DNA from: Acridotheres tristis
Lineage: Eukaryota; Chordata; Aves; Passeriformes; Sturnidae
Length of the DNA stretch: 64,000 nucleotides
Assembly (NCBI GenBank): GCA_037013685.1
Contig: CM072898.1
Coordinates: 1,550,001-1,614,000 of the forward strand
Direction of reading: 5' to 3'
How positions within the stretch are numbered: position 1 is the first letter of the stretch; every line of letters starts with the position of its first letter. The notes beneath the pieces were generated by a model. The model saw nothing but the letters and a program-made list of their open reading frames with translations, did no database searches and was not told the DNA's origin. This document shows positions 37,345-50,200 of the stretch, one piece after another. Made by a program: the position numbers and the translations under genes.

Positions 37345-38645
37345 TGACCAGCTCAGGAAATGTGTGCACATGAATCTAGGGCAGGGTCCTGCACCTGCCT
37401 CGGGCCAACCCCAGGGTCAGAGCAAGGTGGGGGATGAAAGGATGGAGAGCAGCCCTAGGGAGGAGGGTTTGGGTAGAGAGAAGCTCAACGTGAGCTGGTG
37501 ATGGTCACCTGCAGCCTGGAGAGCCAACCCTGCCCTGGGCTGAGGCAGGATGGGCAGCAGGGCAGCAGGGCAGGGGGATTCTGCCCCTGTGCTCAGGTGA
37601 GACCCTGAGCACCTGCAGAGCTGCCCCAGCACAGCAAGGAGCTGGAGCTGCTGGGCTGGCTCCAGATGAAGGTTCCAAAAATGATCAGAGGGGTGGAGCA
37701 CCTCTCCTGTGCTGAAAGGCTGATGAAGCTTGGCTTGTTCAGCTTGCAGAAGACAAAGCTCTGAGGAAACCTTGTTGTGACCTTTCAATACCTAAAGGAA
37801 GCTTGTGGAAAGATGGAGACAGACTCTTTAGCAGGGCCAGTGTTGGAACCCTGGGAGTTTTGAACTTTCTGTGCTTTCTGACACTGCTTTTGACCTGAGG
37901 CCTTGGAGAAGGTTTCCAGATTTGAGTGATGGAGTTAAAGTCATGGATGTAGAGTTGGAATATAAGTGTGTGATTTCACATGGTGAAGGGTTTTGAATTT
38001 GGGGTTTTAGAATATAGCAATGGGTATGGAGACCCATGACAAATGGCGGTTCTTGGGCATTGTCTCTTTCTTCCTTCTTGCTCCTTCTTCTTCTTAGTTT
38101 TAGGTGGTATTTTTTAATTGGTTAAAAGGTACCACTGTGGGTCACAGGTGTTTGCTCATTGGGCCAAAAGTATAAATAATATAGATGTTAGTTTTTAATT
38201 GGATAGTTAGCCTTTGAAAGACTAGCTAGATTCGCCTCAATTTTCTCACTTGTAACTTGTTAGCTAGAAGTGCTGAAGAACTCTCTGTACTTTAGATAAG
38301 ATTTAATAAACAACCAAGTCTGAACAAGAAATCTGTCTCTCGAGCATTCAATCCTAACTCTGAGTGAAGGCAGAAGAAAAAAGCTCACCACTTTCAGGCC
38401 AGTGGTGACAGGACAAAGGGCAGTGGTTTCCAACTAAGAGGTGTGGGAAATTTTTCACAGTGAGGGTAGTGAAACAGCAGAACAGGTTGGGCAGAGAGGT
38501 GGTGGATGTCTCTTCCCTGAAATATTCAAGGTCAGGCTGGACAGAGCTCTGAGAAGTCTGATCTCACTGAAGATGTCCCTGATCACTGCAGGATTAAATG
38601 GCTTTTAAAGGTCCCTTCCAACTCAAATCATTCAATGATTCTATT
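37345..38645 (+). mobile_element. CR1 LINE, 5'-truncated, split by an LTR
   Basis: CR1 text begins in the ORF2 C-terminal region ('cagggtcctgcacctg', 'gagcagccct', 'gagaagctcaacgtgagc'). It continues through 'tggagcacctctcctgtgct' and 'gcttgttcagcttgcagaag', is interrupted at 37840 by an LTR, and resumes with 'tgacaggacaaagggcagtg'. It ends with 'aggtcccttccaactcaaa' and the CR1 tail 'attcaatgattctatt'. The host sequence is about 740 bp. Frameshifts and stops make it a dead copy. Confidence 0.93.
37841..38396 (+). mobile_element. Solo LTR (556 bp), 6-bp target duplication
   Basis: Starts TGTTGGAACCC and ends CACTTTCA. It is flanked by perfect 6-bp duplications GGCCAG at 37835-37840 and 38397-38402, and removing the insert restores continuous CR1 sequence. 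TATA box TATAAATA at 38171-38178, poly(A) signal AATAAA at 38305-38310, then about 85 bp of R/U5. The 6-bp duplication points to a betaretrovirus/ERVK-like source. It is in the same orientation as the host CR1. No internal genes remain. Confidence 0.93.
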
Positions 38646-41600
38646 AATTCCTTTTTTTGCAAAACTGAGACTTATCAAGAATTTGGCCCTTTTTTACCAG
38701 TCCATATCATCTGAATGCTTACATGAAGATAGATAATCTTCTTTTTACTTCTGATTTATGTTCTGAAAATTTAGACTTATATTTTCCCCATTTTTCTGAC
38801 AAGCAGACTCATTTTAACATACAGGCTTAAGTACAGTAGCAGCTTACACCACCAGCCTAACAAGTTTAAAGTATCTCCCCTAAACTAAGGTCCTGAAATC
38901 ACCCCCACTTCCATATTTAAACACTCTCTCCTTTTGACTTTACATTTGCTTAAGGAAAAACATTTGCTCTTCAAAAATATGTTGGGAAGTTTATCTATAG
39001 AACTAATGATAGAACAGACCATGTTTCTAAAATAGTCTCCTTTTAGCCTGCTTATCTCTTCCCTGACATTTCTTACTGAGCATCAGTGAGCAGGCAGCTT
39101 TGTACTGACATCTGAAAGCAAGGCTCCAGCAGCACTGAGTGAGAGGCTATGGAACAAGCAGTCACATGGTTTCTATATTTTCTCTCTTTGTTTACTGTGT
39201 TCATAATGCCAAATGGCAAATTAAAAGAATGCCCTAATCCCAAAGAGTAAGGCATGGTATTTCTCCTTCCCACATGGATGGTTGTGATTATCTTTGGGGA
39301 GGGAAAGTATTTTATATTTGGGGTTTTTTCTAATATTTTGTTCTAGTCTTCTCTCTGGGAATGCAGATAATTTCTGAACTTACTAGTATAAAAATGATGT
39401 GATTTATATAAAGTTAACAATTTTAATGAAATGATTGACTAAATTTACAAAGATTGGTAAGTGCAGAATTTTTGAAAGTCGGAGAAGAAACAGGAATGCC
39501 CCTTTTTAGAAAGGAGCTGGGAGGTTGCTGTCACTTTGTTTTGTTAGGAGCTGCAGAGAAGAAACACATCTTTGGTCATATCGCCTTTTTTCATCTTTTA
39601 CTGTGGTTATGGTCACGGAATTCAAAAATTCTGGCTGCTCACCTTCATCTTTTCCAAATGCCAATTTTTAAAAGTGTGTTATAATACACGTGGTGGTACT
39701 AGAGCAGTAGGAAAACTTCTGTTCTCCATCACTAACAAAAGGCATGTGATGTTTGAAGTCCAGTTTAAAAAAATATTTAAAATACAGGGAAAAGAAACAG
39801 AATGAGGTGTGGAGAGAGACTTTCTCTGTCCTGTCTGAATCCGTGCCCCCTCTCCCCCTCAGAAAAAGGTGATGGGAAAACAAAATCAAAGCTGAGACCT
39901 CCAGGTCCTGCCATTGCTGGTAGCAAAGCCTCAGTGACAGAAATCTGGAATTGCATGGGGCTACTTGGATGTACCAGTGACCTTCAGGTGCTTCAGGTCT
40001 GACATAACAAGTGGGGACATGACAACCACAAGGGAAACGGGGTATGGAGAAAAACACATTTCTGTAGACATGGGCAAAGAATATGGTGGTTGTAATAAGA
40101 ATTTCTGGGGTTTTTTTTAAGCAATATGACCTTAAGGATTTTGTCTCTATTCAATAGTGATAAAGTTTACAGAAATAGATGCATCTGAAAGTGATTTTAA
40201 GGAGAAGGCAAATTAGTATGAATTTGTTATTTAAAGAGGTTCCACTAATATTTTCTGGGTAGCCTTTCAAGAAAGGTCCAAAATACCTCTAGATGTACTT
40301 TTCCACATGCATTTAATATCTATTTCAGTGCACAAAACTCAACTCTGCACTCACTCTTGGACAGTTATGCAATCCAAACACACTTTTAGCTCATAAAAAC
40401 ATTTTTAAATCCCCTTTAAAAATGTGTACTTTAGTTTTACCCTATGAAAAACAGCACAGTTGTATTTGAATGATAATTGTTTCTCAGAATTCAGAAGAGG
40501 ATAGGTGGGGAAAATAATATAAGACTGGGAATAAAGTCCCAGCAAAGGTTACACAAACCTGGAAAGAGTTTTTTCTTTGCTGCAAAGCACAGCAGCAGTA
40601 AAACGGCAGCGTTCTGTGCAAAGTCAATTTAAGTAGAGATTAATGAGTCACTGAAGCACCTGTGAAATGGCAGATGGTGCTCATGGCTGGGAAGGAGAAT
40701 TTCCATTTGTTATTCTAGCAGAGGGCAGTTACTGAAGTCAAGCTGGTTGTCAGGAATTAAAAGGCAAACAGAATCAATGGCATTTGTTTTGTTTTGGTTG
40801 TAGGCTCCATGATAAGATAGAGGAGGAAGAGAAAATTTAAGTTAAGGGGACTTTGTTTTTTTGAATAATTCTGATGCCTTCTCCAAACCTCCCTGTGCCT
40901 TATGAGGCCCCAAGTACCCACTATACATTGTTTTCAAAATGTATTTGAAATTAGCGACTCCAGTCAACAGCATTTATCCTTACAAATGTAGGATATTGTG
41001 TTTGTTTTGCACCATTCATTGTGCAAAGGTTATCAAGTATAGTAATTGTAGACCTAAAGACAGGCTGGGTATGTAAAAATCTTCATTGAAAACGTAGCCG
41101 CTGACTAAAAACTGAAAAAATACAGTTTCAAGTAGTAAAGAATATATTTGGAGACCCTCAGAGACTTCTAGAAAGTATTGTCTCATAGCTCTCCTCTCCT
41201 CTGTGGGCCTACTTCCTTGTTATACTACTTTTTTTTTTTTTTTTTTAATGCACAAGGATGGGGAGCTGTTAATATGGAAGAAGCAGGAACACTTTGGTGT
41301 TTTATGGGTGCCTGCTGCCTGTGAGAGACCCAGTCGTGCTGCAGAAGAGAGAAGAGCTGTGATTTCCTGCAGTTACCACAGCAACCAATTCAGGCCCAAG
41401 TTTTCAGGAGGTTTTTTTTAAATTATTCTAGGATTTTTTTTTTTTAATTCTTATGTGTTTCTGTTGATACTTTTCTTGGAGGAAAAATATTTTTCAAATA
41501 CTCCTTTTAAGCGCTGAGATAATTCTTTTAAGTAAATAAAGACCAGACAAAGCTTTTACAGTCCCTTATTTACACTCAACTTTTATTCTCGGTCTGTTTC

Positions 41601-44600
41601 AAAAGTGTTATCAGTAAAAAGATTCTTTGGATATAAAGCAAACAAGAGGCTGCTCAAGACAGACATATTAAAATCAATTTATTTTTATTTGATACTAGTG
41701 GCTTTTTCATGTATTTCCTGGATACCAGCCATAGGGACCTTGAGGAGGAGAAGGGATTGGAAAGCTCACAGCAAGCTGAGATCCAAAGTTTCTCTTTACC
41801 TATTTGAAAGGTTTCCTGTCAGCAGCACCAGGCTGTGGAGTGCAGGTTAGCCAGCTCAGTGTGTTTGGCTCATTCCTGGTTTACAGTGGTGTCATTTCAT
41901 GCACCTTGGTGATGTCACTATACTGGAAATGAGGGGAGAACAATAATTGTGTAGTCCTGGGTGGGTTTTATGGCAGCACAAGGAACACAGTGAGACTGAG
42001 CCACCCTACCTTTCAGCTTCCTCCACATATTCTAATGAGATATATTGTTAATAACAGCATGAAAACCTAAAAGATAAATTCTCTTCCTAATTCAGACAGA
42101 ATCAATTGCAAATAACCAGAATTATGTCTTTGCTCTCAGCAATGAATCCAATACCAAACTCATTAAGTGCCATAACTCCCTGGTCTTCTGAAGATGATTG
42201 ATAGGCATGATTAGAGCAGACCTTAGTCCTCCTTTCTCCTCTTTCCAATCAGAATAATTGTTTGTTAATTTGTACAGTGCCCCTAAGCACGGAACAGAAA
42301 TGCTCCTATACAACAGAAAGGTTTGCATAGGTTAAAAACTTAAACACAGCACTGTGTGTTTAATCTTCCCTTTAAATGTGACCCCAATGGCTGAAATCTG
42401 GCTACACTTCAGGAAATGTCCAGACTGTTTCTGGCAGTAGAAAGGAGAAGCTCTGACTGTGATAGAGGATTTAATCTTGAGTAGTGTTGGACATTGACAA
42501 TGTCCACTGAATGACCTGGCATCCAGAATGTCTTTGTGTCAGGGTTCTAATTACAGTTATCTGAACTCTTCTGCCTAATCTGGAGCAGTTTTTAATGCTC
42601 ATGAATGAGCTCTGAACCAACCTGTAATTGTGCATTTGGGTTTGGTCTGAGCTCCTCAGCTCTTCTCAGTACCTGGTACAAGAACCATGCACAGTCAAGT
42701 TTCTTGTTCTTTCATAAACTCCATCTAGCAGGTTATTGTAGTTAGAGATGGCCAGAATAAAAACTGAGCAATAGGTACCCCTGAGAAATTTTGCCTCAGA
42801 ATAAGTTTATGGTTCATGATCATCTGAATAATCACCATCAACCTTGAATCAGGTCTGGATAAATCTTAGGGTAATTAAACAGACTGGCAGATTTCACAGG
42901 TGGCTGCTCAGGTGACAGCACTCTGCACTTGTAAAGATCAGGTGGAAAAAATTCATCTCATTCCCATCACTGCAGAAACATTTGTTTGTGAAATCCCTGA
43001 CCATCAGATGACATGAGGAAGCAGAGAACACTTGAACTGGGACACTGATAGGTGTTGCATTCCCATGATTTGGTTTTGATGTTTTCCACAGTTACATCCT
43101 AGGCAAAAAGCATAAAAGAACACTGAATGGTGTCACAAACATATCATCCTATTTAATACAGAATGCCATTAGGACTCCTTGATACAAATTCCATTACTTA
43201 CACACTGCTATGACATTACTGTATAGTTGTGTACCAGTATAAAATATATTTCTCAGATATGGGGTTCCTATTTGTACTAAAATGACCCAGAGGAAAGACA
43301 GGATATCCCACATGAGTTGTAAATAAGTTGCCTCCTTTCACTCCTAGCTGAGTTAACAACTCTGTGCATAGTAAGCAGTGAGAAAAACTTAGGCCATTCC
43401 CACTCCTCTGAATGAAGGAAACAGGGGTTTAACCAAATCCTGCATAAAACTCTACTTTGTAAATTTGTATGATGCCTGTCCAAAAAAAATAGGTCAAAAC
43501 AGTATAGATGTTTTCACTGCACCGAAGGAAAAATTTAGAAAATAACTTGTGTCTATTTGCTGTATTGTGAACCACAGAGAGGGAAAAAGAATGTAAATAA
43601 TTACAGGCTGCTCCTATAACTCTTGGTAAGGATGAAGACACCTCACAGGAGTGTTGTAAATCTTTCTTTAATATACAGAAGGAGTGAAGAGCAAGGAAAT
43701 GGAGGCTGTGCTCCTCTGGTGCTGATGTCACTCCACAGGCAGACGTCAGCACTGCAAGAAATACCAGTGACGTGTCCTGTGATGAATCCTCCCTCTTGGG
43801 AAGTGTGGTATCCAAGTGAGACAAAGCACAAACTCACTCCTGCAAAACTGAGAGTGGCTGTGGTTCAATATTCTGTCAGTGCACGGCTCTGAGATTTATC
43901 TGAGTCTTTGCAAGTCTTTGTTATCATCTCCTGCAGTGCTCTCACCTTATTTTCATAATTTTTCTGCTTTACTGGGACATTGCCTTTGTCATCCTGCACC
44001 CTTCTATATCTAATTATGGAACAAATGCAATAATAAGCTGGCTGTGGACAGATGTGTTATAAGATTGTAATCCTAGTTATAGTCAGGTTTCTGTTCATGG
44101 TTCAAACTCCTAGAGCAGGTTCATTGTGTACTTAGGGACAGAACCAACTCACACCTTTTATGATCCAGGAGGAGTATCTGTGGTGCCAAGGACTCTTTTG
44201 GGCCCCTATTCCATTTAGATCACAGTGTTATGATCCAAATATCCCATTATTACTACTGTGAAAGTGTGTCTTGTCTGATCACCCTGTATTTCTGAACATT
44301 TGGGTTTAGCTGGCCTTTGCTGAGACTCAGTCTGTTCAGAGAGCCCCGAGCTAAAGGTGTCCCTGCTCCTTGCCTGCTGTCACTGCTGTGGGTCAGGCAG
44401 CTTTACGTGGCAGTGCTGGGACACTGCAGCCTTGCCCTGTGTGAGTCTGGCTGGCAGTGGGTGACAGGAGACAGGGGTAACCTGCTCAAATGGGATTCCC
44501 ACCGAGATTGCCTCCAGACGAGGAACAGCACATCCCCTCCTCTGCCCCTCTGTTACCTACAGCCAGCTGGCACCTCACTCCAGTCTCTGCTCTCCTTGCT

Positions 44601-45020
44601 GCCTGAGACTCACTTTGCATACTAATTTAAAAGAGAAGCACGGAAGGGGTCCCTCTTTAATCTATTCTGATCTGACAGCAGTGTGAGTTCAATTCAGTGG
44701 AATAACTCTTGATTCAGGCCATGATTCACCCACTTTCTAGAGCAGACTTCCAGTTTTAGGCTCATGAATAAGGCAACTACTCATAGGAGGATGACAACCC
44801 TGTAGTGGATTTTTTTATTGGAAGGGACTTTCCTTCTTTAGAATGGAGCATAGCTGGGATCATAAGTCTGTACTTAACTCTAAAAGCTTATTTCCTTATT
44901 TTAATGCTGATAAAATAAGTTGAAAAAATGAATGCTTTATTTCTTGTCAGTGACAAGACCACACCTATTATAATGTTCTCCAACTTCTTTTAACAGGGAC
45001 TTCTGCTGAAATTCCTCCCT
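38646..45020. other. Non-coding, no gene recognised
   Basis: Over six kilobases of intergenic sequence with only poly-T runs near 41229 and 41438. Open frames up to 131 codons show no family resemblance. Confidence 0.45.
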
Positions 45021-45021
45021 G

Positions 45022-45178
45022 TGAGGGTGCCCAGAGCAGCTGTGGCTGCCCCTGGATCCCTGGCAGTGCCCAAGGCCAGGCTGGACATTGGGACAGTGGG
45101 AGGTGTCCCTGCCATGGCTGGGGTGGCACTGGGTGGAATTTAAGGATCCAACCCAAACCATTCTGGGATTCTGTGATT
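45022..45178 (+). mobile_element. CR1 LINE 3'-end fragment
   Basis: Contains 'gtgcccagagcagctgtggc', 'tgcccaaggccaggctggac' and 'ccaacccaaaccattctggg', ending in 'attctgtgatt', the CR1 tail. It is very close in sequence to the CR1 copy at 6006-6155, so both belong to the same or a close subfamily. Confidence 0.93.
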
Positions 45179-45179
45179 G

Positions 45180-46751
45180 TTTGATTTTATTCTGCATATG
45201 GAGTCCTACAATACCTGCTCTATGGAATCCTAAGGTATGTGTCACAGCAAAGTTATTAATAGAAGCAAACTGCTTCTACTTTCAGGCATGAAAAGGAAAT
45301 TATCAATAAGTGGGCAGTAAATTTTATTTTAGACACTCTGAAATGAGACAAAAGAACAGAGCTGCGAAACTTTTTTTGCCTACTTTAATCTTCTGGTTTG
45401 TTTAGAAATAACTAAAAATATCAGAATACATTATTGGAGTAAGATACAAATAATATGTTAAAATGTTATTCAAATGCATATAGTTATGCCTATGAACTAA
45501 TAACTAGGAATACACAGCATCTAAACAAGAAATAGGGAGGATTCCTGCTTACTCCCCTGGCAGTAAGTGTCCTACTGTGCACACATCTAGTGGTTACTCT
45601 GCTCATTAAATTTACTCTTGGACCCTTCAGACACAAGAAAGAGCAAAGGAAAGAAACACTGACTTGTTTCTAGAAGGCCTAACTCTAACCCACCATGGCT
45701 CTGGATTATTTTTTCATTTATAGCTTCAAAGAAAATGCTTTTTCTTTTTAAGGCTCAGAGTTTTAACTAAAAAAAGCCATCACCCTTGAGCAGCCTTAAC
45801 CAGAGGTGTGTGCCAGGGGAGGCATTTATCAGGGATCTCAGCTCATGGGCTGAGCTCCCCCTGCCCTTGCTGCTGTGCTGGGACCTCACTGGGACATTTT
45901 TCCAGAAATGAGACTGATGATGGCTGTGTTGGCACCTGGAGCCTGACATTTAAATAGCCCTGTGAAAGGGATTTCAGAGTGAAATAAAAGCTCATGTATA
46001 CCAGAAAATTGGAAGTAGCAATCTGATTAGAATGGAACATTAAAGAAGAATATTTATTGTAAATACTATTTTTTAAAATAAAATGGGTGGTTATTGGAAT
46101 TGTGTGGAAGTGCTTATGTTTACTGAAAGTGAATGGTAAAACAGCAATATGTGAAAAAAAGATTTTTGAAGCCAGCTATGCCTACTGTCTGGCTCAGTGT
46201 CAGAAAACTGGTTTAATTGCATCCCTGGTATAAACTAGATTAAAAGAATTGAATAAATTTAATTGACCATTCCCATGATATAAAGCCACAAAATCCAACA
46301 GTGGATGAATGCTTTTGATTTCCCCTGTTTTCATGTAACTATTGGGCGCTATTTTAATTTGTCAGTATTATTCTGATGTCTTTAAAACAAATTATTCTGA
46401 GGTTAAAATATTGGTTTTAAATATTAATAACCAATTAAAATTTCAATTATTAATAACCAATATCTAAAATATTGGTTTTTATTTAAAAAAAGAAGAGCCA
46501 TAGTGCAGTGGATGTCCTGCTCAGTCACTGGATCAGCAGCTCTGCAAATGCACGTGCACGAATTACTTTGTATTTTATTCAAGTAGCATCAAGCACAAGG
46601 CCAAACATCAGCAAATTAGGGAAGGAGCAATAATAAAATTATCTTTAGTGAAGCTGCCCATCCATTCTTTGACACACAGCAGCCTGTACAGGAGAGCTCT
46701 CAGCAGTGATGGGAGAGCTTTGGGACACTGCTGTGGATCTCTGAAATGTTG
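45180..46751. other. Non-coding, AT-rich
   Basis: No exon recognised. An AT-rich hairpin pair lies at 46410-46477. Confidence 0.5.
46410..46477. repeat. Two adjacent AT-rich hairpins with shared stem
   Basis: ATTGGTT (46410-46416) pairs with AACCAAT (46429-46435), and AACCAATAT (46455-46463) pairs with ATATTGGTT (46469-46477). The two hairpins use the same stem word and are linked by short AT sequence. Confidence 0.7.
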
Positions 46752-46755
46752 TTCA

Positions 46756-47252
46756 TGGGAGGAATGAGGGATTTGTCTTTCCAAACGAGCTGTGGAACTG
46801 CTGGTAGATAAAACCAGCACTGAGAGATAAAAGAAACAATGGGAAGGATTCCACTGATTGATGAAGGGATAAAAGTTATTTGCCTTTACAAACAAACTGT
46901 AGGGTTGCTGATAAACGAAATTGGATATTGAAAGATGAAAGAAGCAATGGGGAAAAACCATGAATTCCATAAGAATTAAAAATTAAAAGGGAGGGTTATA
47001 CATTAGAGGGGAATTTCAGGTATCAGGCGTTCCGGGAAGTCTGTGCCTCTCAAGTACCTCAGCCCATGGGGAAAGAGAGAGGGAAATGGGGCCGGGAAAA
47101 CAGGATAAAAGGAGGCTGCGTCCTCCAAAAATTTGAGAGAACCCAAGGAAATGTCCCATGGCCTCTCCTTTTATTCAAATAAAGCGAAAAGGACTCCTCT
47201 GTCTCCTTTTTGGACATAAACCTCTGGTGTTTGTGGATTAATTTTCCTGACA
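46756..47252 (+). mobile_element. Solo LTR, 497-bp family, copy A
   Basis: Starts TGGGAGGAATGAGGG and ends TTCCTGACA, with a perfect 4-bp target duplication TTCA at 46752-46755 and 47253-47256. TATA-like GATAAAAGG at about 47104 and AATAAA at 47178-47183. It is the same length as the nested copy at 9202 and differs from it at scattered single bases. This is the best-preserved copy of the three and defines the family ends. No internal retroviral genes are attached. Confidence 0.92.
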
Positions 47253-47256
47253 TTCA

Positions 47257-50200
47257 CACATAAGGATGGCACCACTCAGTTGAGGAGCATCCAGGTCGTA
47301 TTCCAGCCCTGCTTCCAGTCCTGTGCCTTGAGCTGGCTCAGCCAGGAGTGTGGGGAGCAGGACCTGCTCCTGCTGGCAGAGAGGGGGACAGAGACTTGGG
47401 CCAGGGCAGCTCCCCAAAAACCCCAGCAGATGTTTCGTCACAACTGTTCCTCTGAACTCAACAGAGCTCTTCTGCAGCACACAGTGTGGTGGAAGCTTTG
47501 TCACTGTGGGACTCTGACCTCTGCTCTATTTTTAATCAAATAGAATGAAAGACCTGTCCACAGTTTTGTTGTTGTTAATTGCCTCCCAGACATAGAAACA
47601 TACTTTTGCTTTTAGTCATTCAAATATTTGAGATGTTGGAAACAAAAATAATCAGGAAACCTTTACTGGGTTCATTATTTTCATTTCTCTGTCTGAATGC
47701 ATCCATCTGTCAAAACATTCCTGTGTAAAACACGTAACATGAGGTACAGGTTTCAAATTCTTTCTGTGCATAGTTTGTCATTTTGTCCAAACTACCCTTG
47801 AAAATGGAAATATTTTTCCCATTTGTGCTTTTTCAAGGTACTGCATCTTTGCTGAGAGGAAATGCAGCTGGTCAGGTCTGAGGGAAAGCTCAGTGTCTTC
47901 GCTGGGGTGGTGTTTATCACATTGTATTTGTCAGGCTCAGCATTGTCCTCCCACTCAGCTCTTGGGGACTTTCAGCTCTGCTCTTATTCCCAGGCTCAGC
48001 ACAGCCCCGGAGTATTCCCTGTTTGCATTAGAGACCTGCAGAGATCTCATCAGGCAATGATCCTGGAAGCTGGAGCAGCCGGGTCCAGAACCATCCATTC
48101 TTCAAGATGCCCTTGGAATGGGTCTGAATTGTGAAAGAAAAGGGAAAAAACATAACATTCACTTTAAAGGCTCAGAATGTTCCCCAGCAGTGGAGGAATT
48201 GTTTGGCTTTGGTTTTGATCAGTTTGGAGAACTCTCTTTGCTTGCTCACATCTTTGCCCCAGTGAGGTTGTGTCTCACAGAAATTGCCCTGCAATTATTT
48301 TGTTTTCAGAAGGTAAATGCACCACTGATTTTCACAAGGTGATGCAGCCCCTCTCGCAACACCAAGTTTTATTTTTGTTTTTCCCATAGTGTAGCAATAA
48401 CACAATTCTAAACCTTTGAAATATTCATGGAGTTTTACACATGCAATGCTGACATGTCTGCTGACAGCACACAAGTGCAGGTGTTTCCAAAAGCAGAGCC
48501 TGAAATTGCTGACTCTCCAGAAAAGAGCAGGATCTGTCCTGTGATCCTAATAACATTATTTGCATAAATATTCCTGAATTGAATCAGAAATTACAAAGCT
48601 GTGTGTTCATTTAACAACAGAGGTGCTTTCTCTGCCCTCCAGGTAGGGACAGGACTCCTGGGAATTTCAGCTTGGGATTTTCTTACTATTCATCCTTGTG
48701 GAAATGACAAAAAACATTAAAATGCAGTCAATGTTTTTTGTCCATCATTCACCAAGTGACCTTAATAAGCATTTCCAATGTCATGTAAAACATTTCATGG
48801 ATTTGAATAGTTAGGGCAGTTTTTGTCACAGAAATACAGCACAATTCAAGGAAGAGTGCAAAAAACTGCCTAAACTGCATCTCTTGGGTTAACCAACCTC
48901 ATCAAGGATTTATTTCCTGAAATGAATGGATTTTGCTGGATTATGTTAGTACCAGGTGGAGTTTTAATTAAACCTCTATCCTGCTGTTTGGAAACAAAGC
49001 TTTACAATCAGTGAATTAAAAATAGCTTACTTGGGGAAAACAGGGAGGGGAGAGTAGGAAGGCTGGAGGTGATGCTTTGAGATGCAGGGAGTTTCCCACC
49101 ATGGCATGGAACAGCCAACTCCTCCTTGAGCACTTTGGGGACTTTGCTCTTGGTCTTCTCAAGGCACAGCTCCTTGTTGAAGTCAGCAATCCTTGTGCTG
49201 CTGCTTGAGGCAGCTCAGAGACCAGGAATTAAGTGAATTAAATTAATTAAGGAATTAGTGCAAGATGCTTTTTTCCCTCCTCTGGTTGTCCTTCCTTGTT
49301 CTGTCCAGCCCAAGAATCCCTGGATTTGGCTTGGAGCTGGGGCAGGGAGCAGCTGGCAGCAGTGGTGACCCAGGGTGCCCAAAGCACCTGGACCTGCAGG
49401 ATCCCTGTGCCCTGTTTCTCCACTCCATCCTCTGGCTGCAAATTCAGAATCCTAGAAAACTCAATAAATAAATGTGATTTTATAGAAATATTTCTTTTTG
49501 ATCCTTGCCACCAAACTTGCCCCACTCAGCACAAAACTGAAAATTTAGAGTACTTGAATGCTTAAAAACTCTTAAATGAAAACAAAACTACAAAATACTG
49601 ACATATTTTTTGTGCTGGCTGCACATTTATTAATGAGAGTACTGAAAGTCTTTGTCCAGCCAAGGATGACCTGAAGTTACCACCCAAAATACTAATTTGC
49701 CTTTACAATATTCACAACATCCAAACTACTGTCAAAATTTGCATGTGGTTTGTACTTTTGGACTTGGCATCTGCTCTACATCAGACTCCTCAGATGGACA
49801 CTGTGTTAGCAGTAGTCATTCAAAAAGAAATGAAAAAGCAGAAAAGCAGGAAAACCACTCAGGGCTCACTTTGGTCTAGAGATGTCCTCACTCACATTGG
49901 AGGGGGACAGGTGAGAGCAGGGTGAGTTTAAAGGGGTTGCAATCCAAGCCAGCAAAAAAAGAGAAAGTCAACCAAATCACAATTTCTGTGGTTAAAATGT
50001 AATGCTCGTTAATCCATCTTACCCTTGAAGGGCAGAACGTTACTTTGGGACTGAAATTAAGATTTGTTCCTTAATTATTTACTCTGTAATTAAAAATGAG
50101 CCGATTACTAGCCAAGCCAAGATCTGTAAAATGTAAATAAAAGTTTAACTTACTACTAATTTTCTGAAGGCTGAATATAAAACTGATTGTTAAAAAGCTC

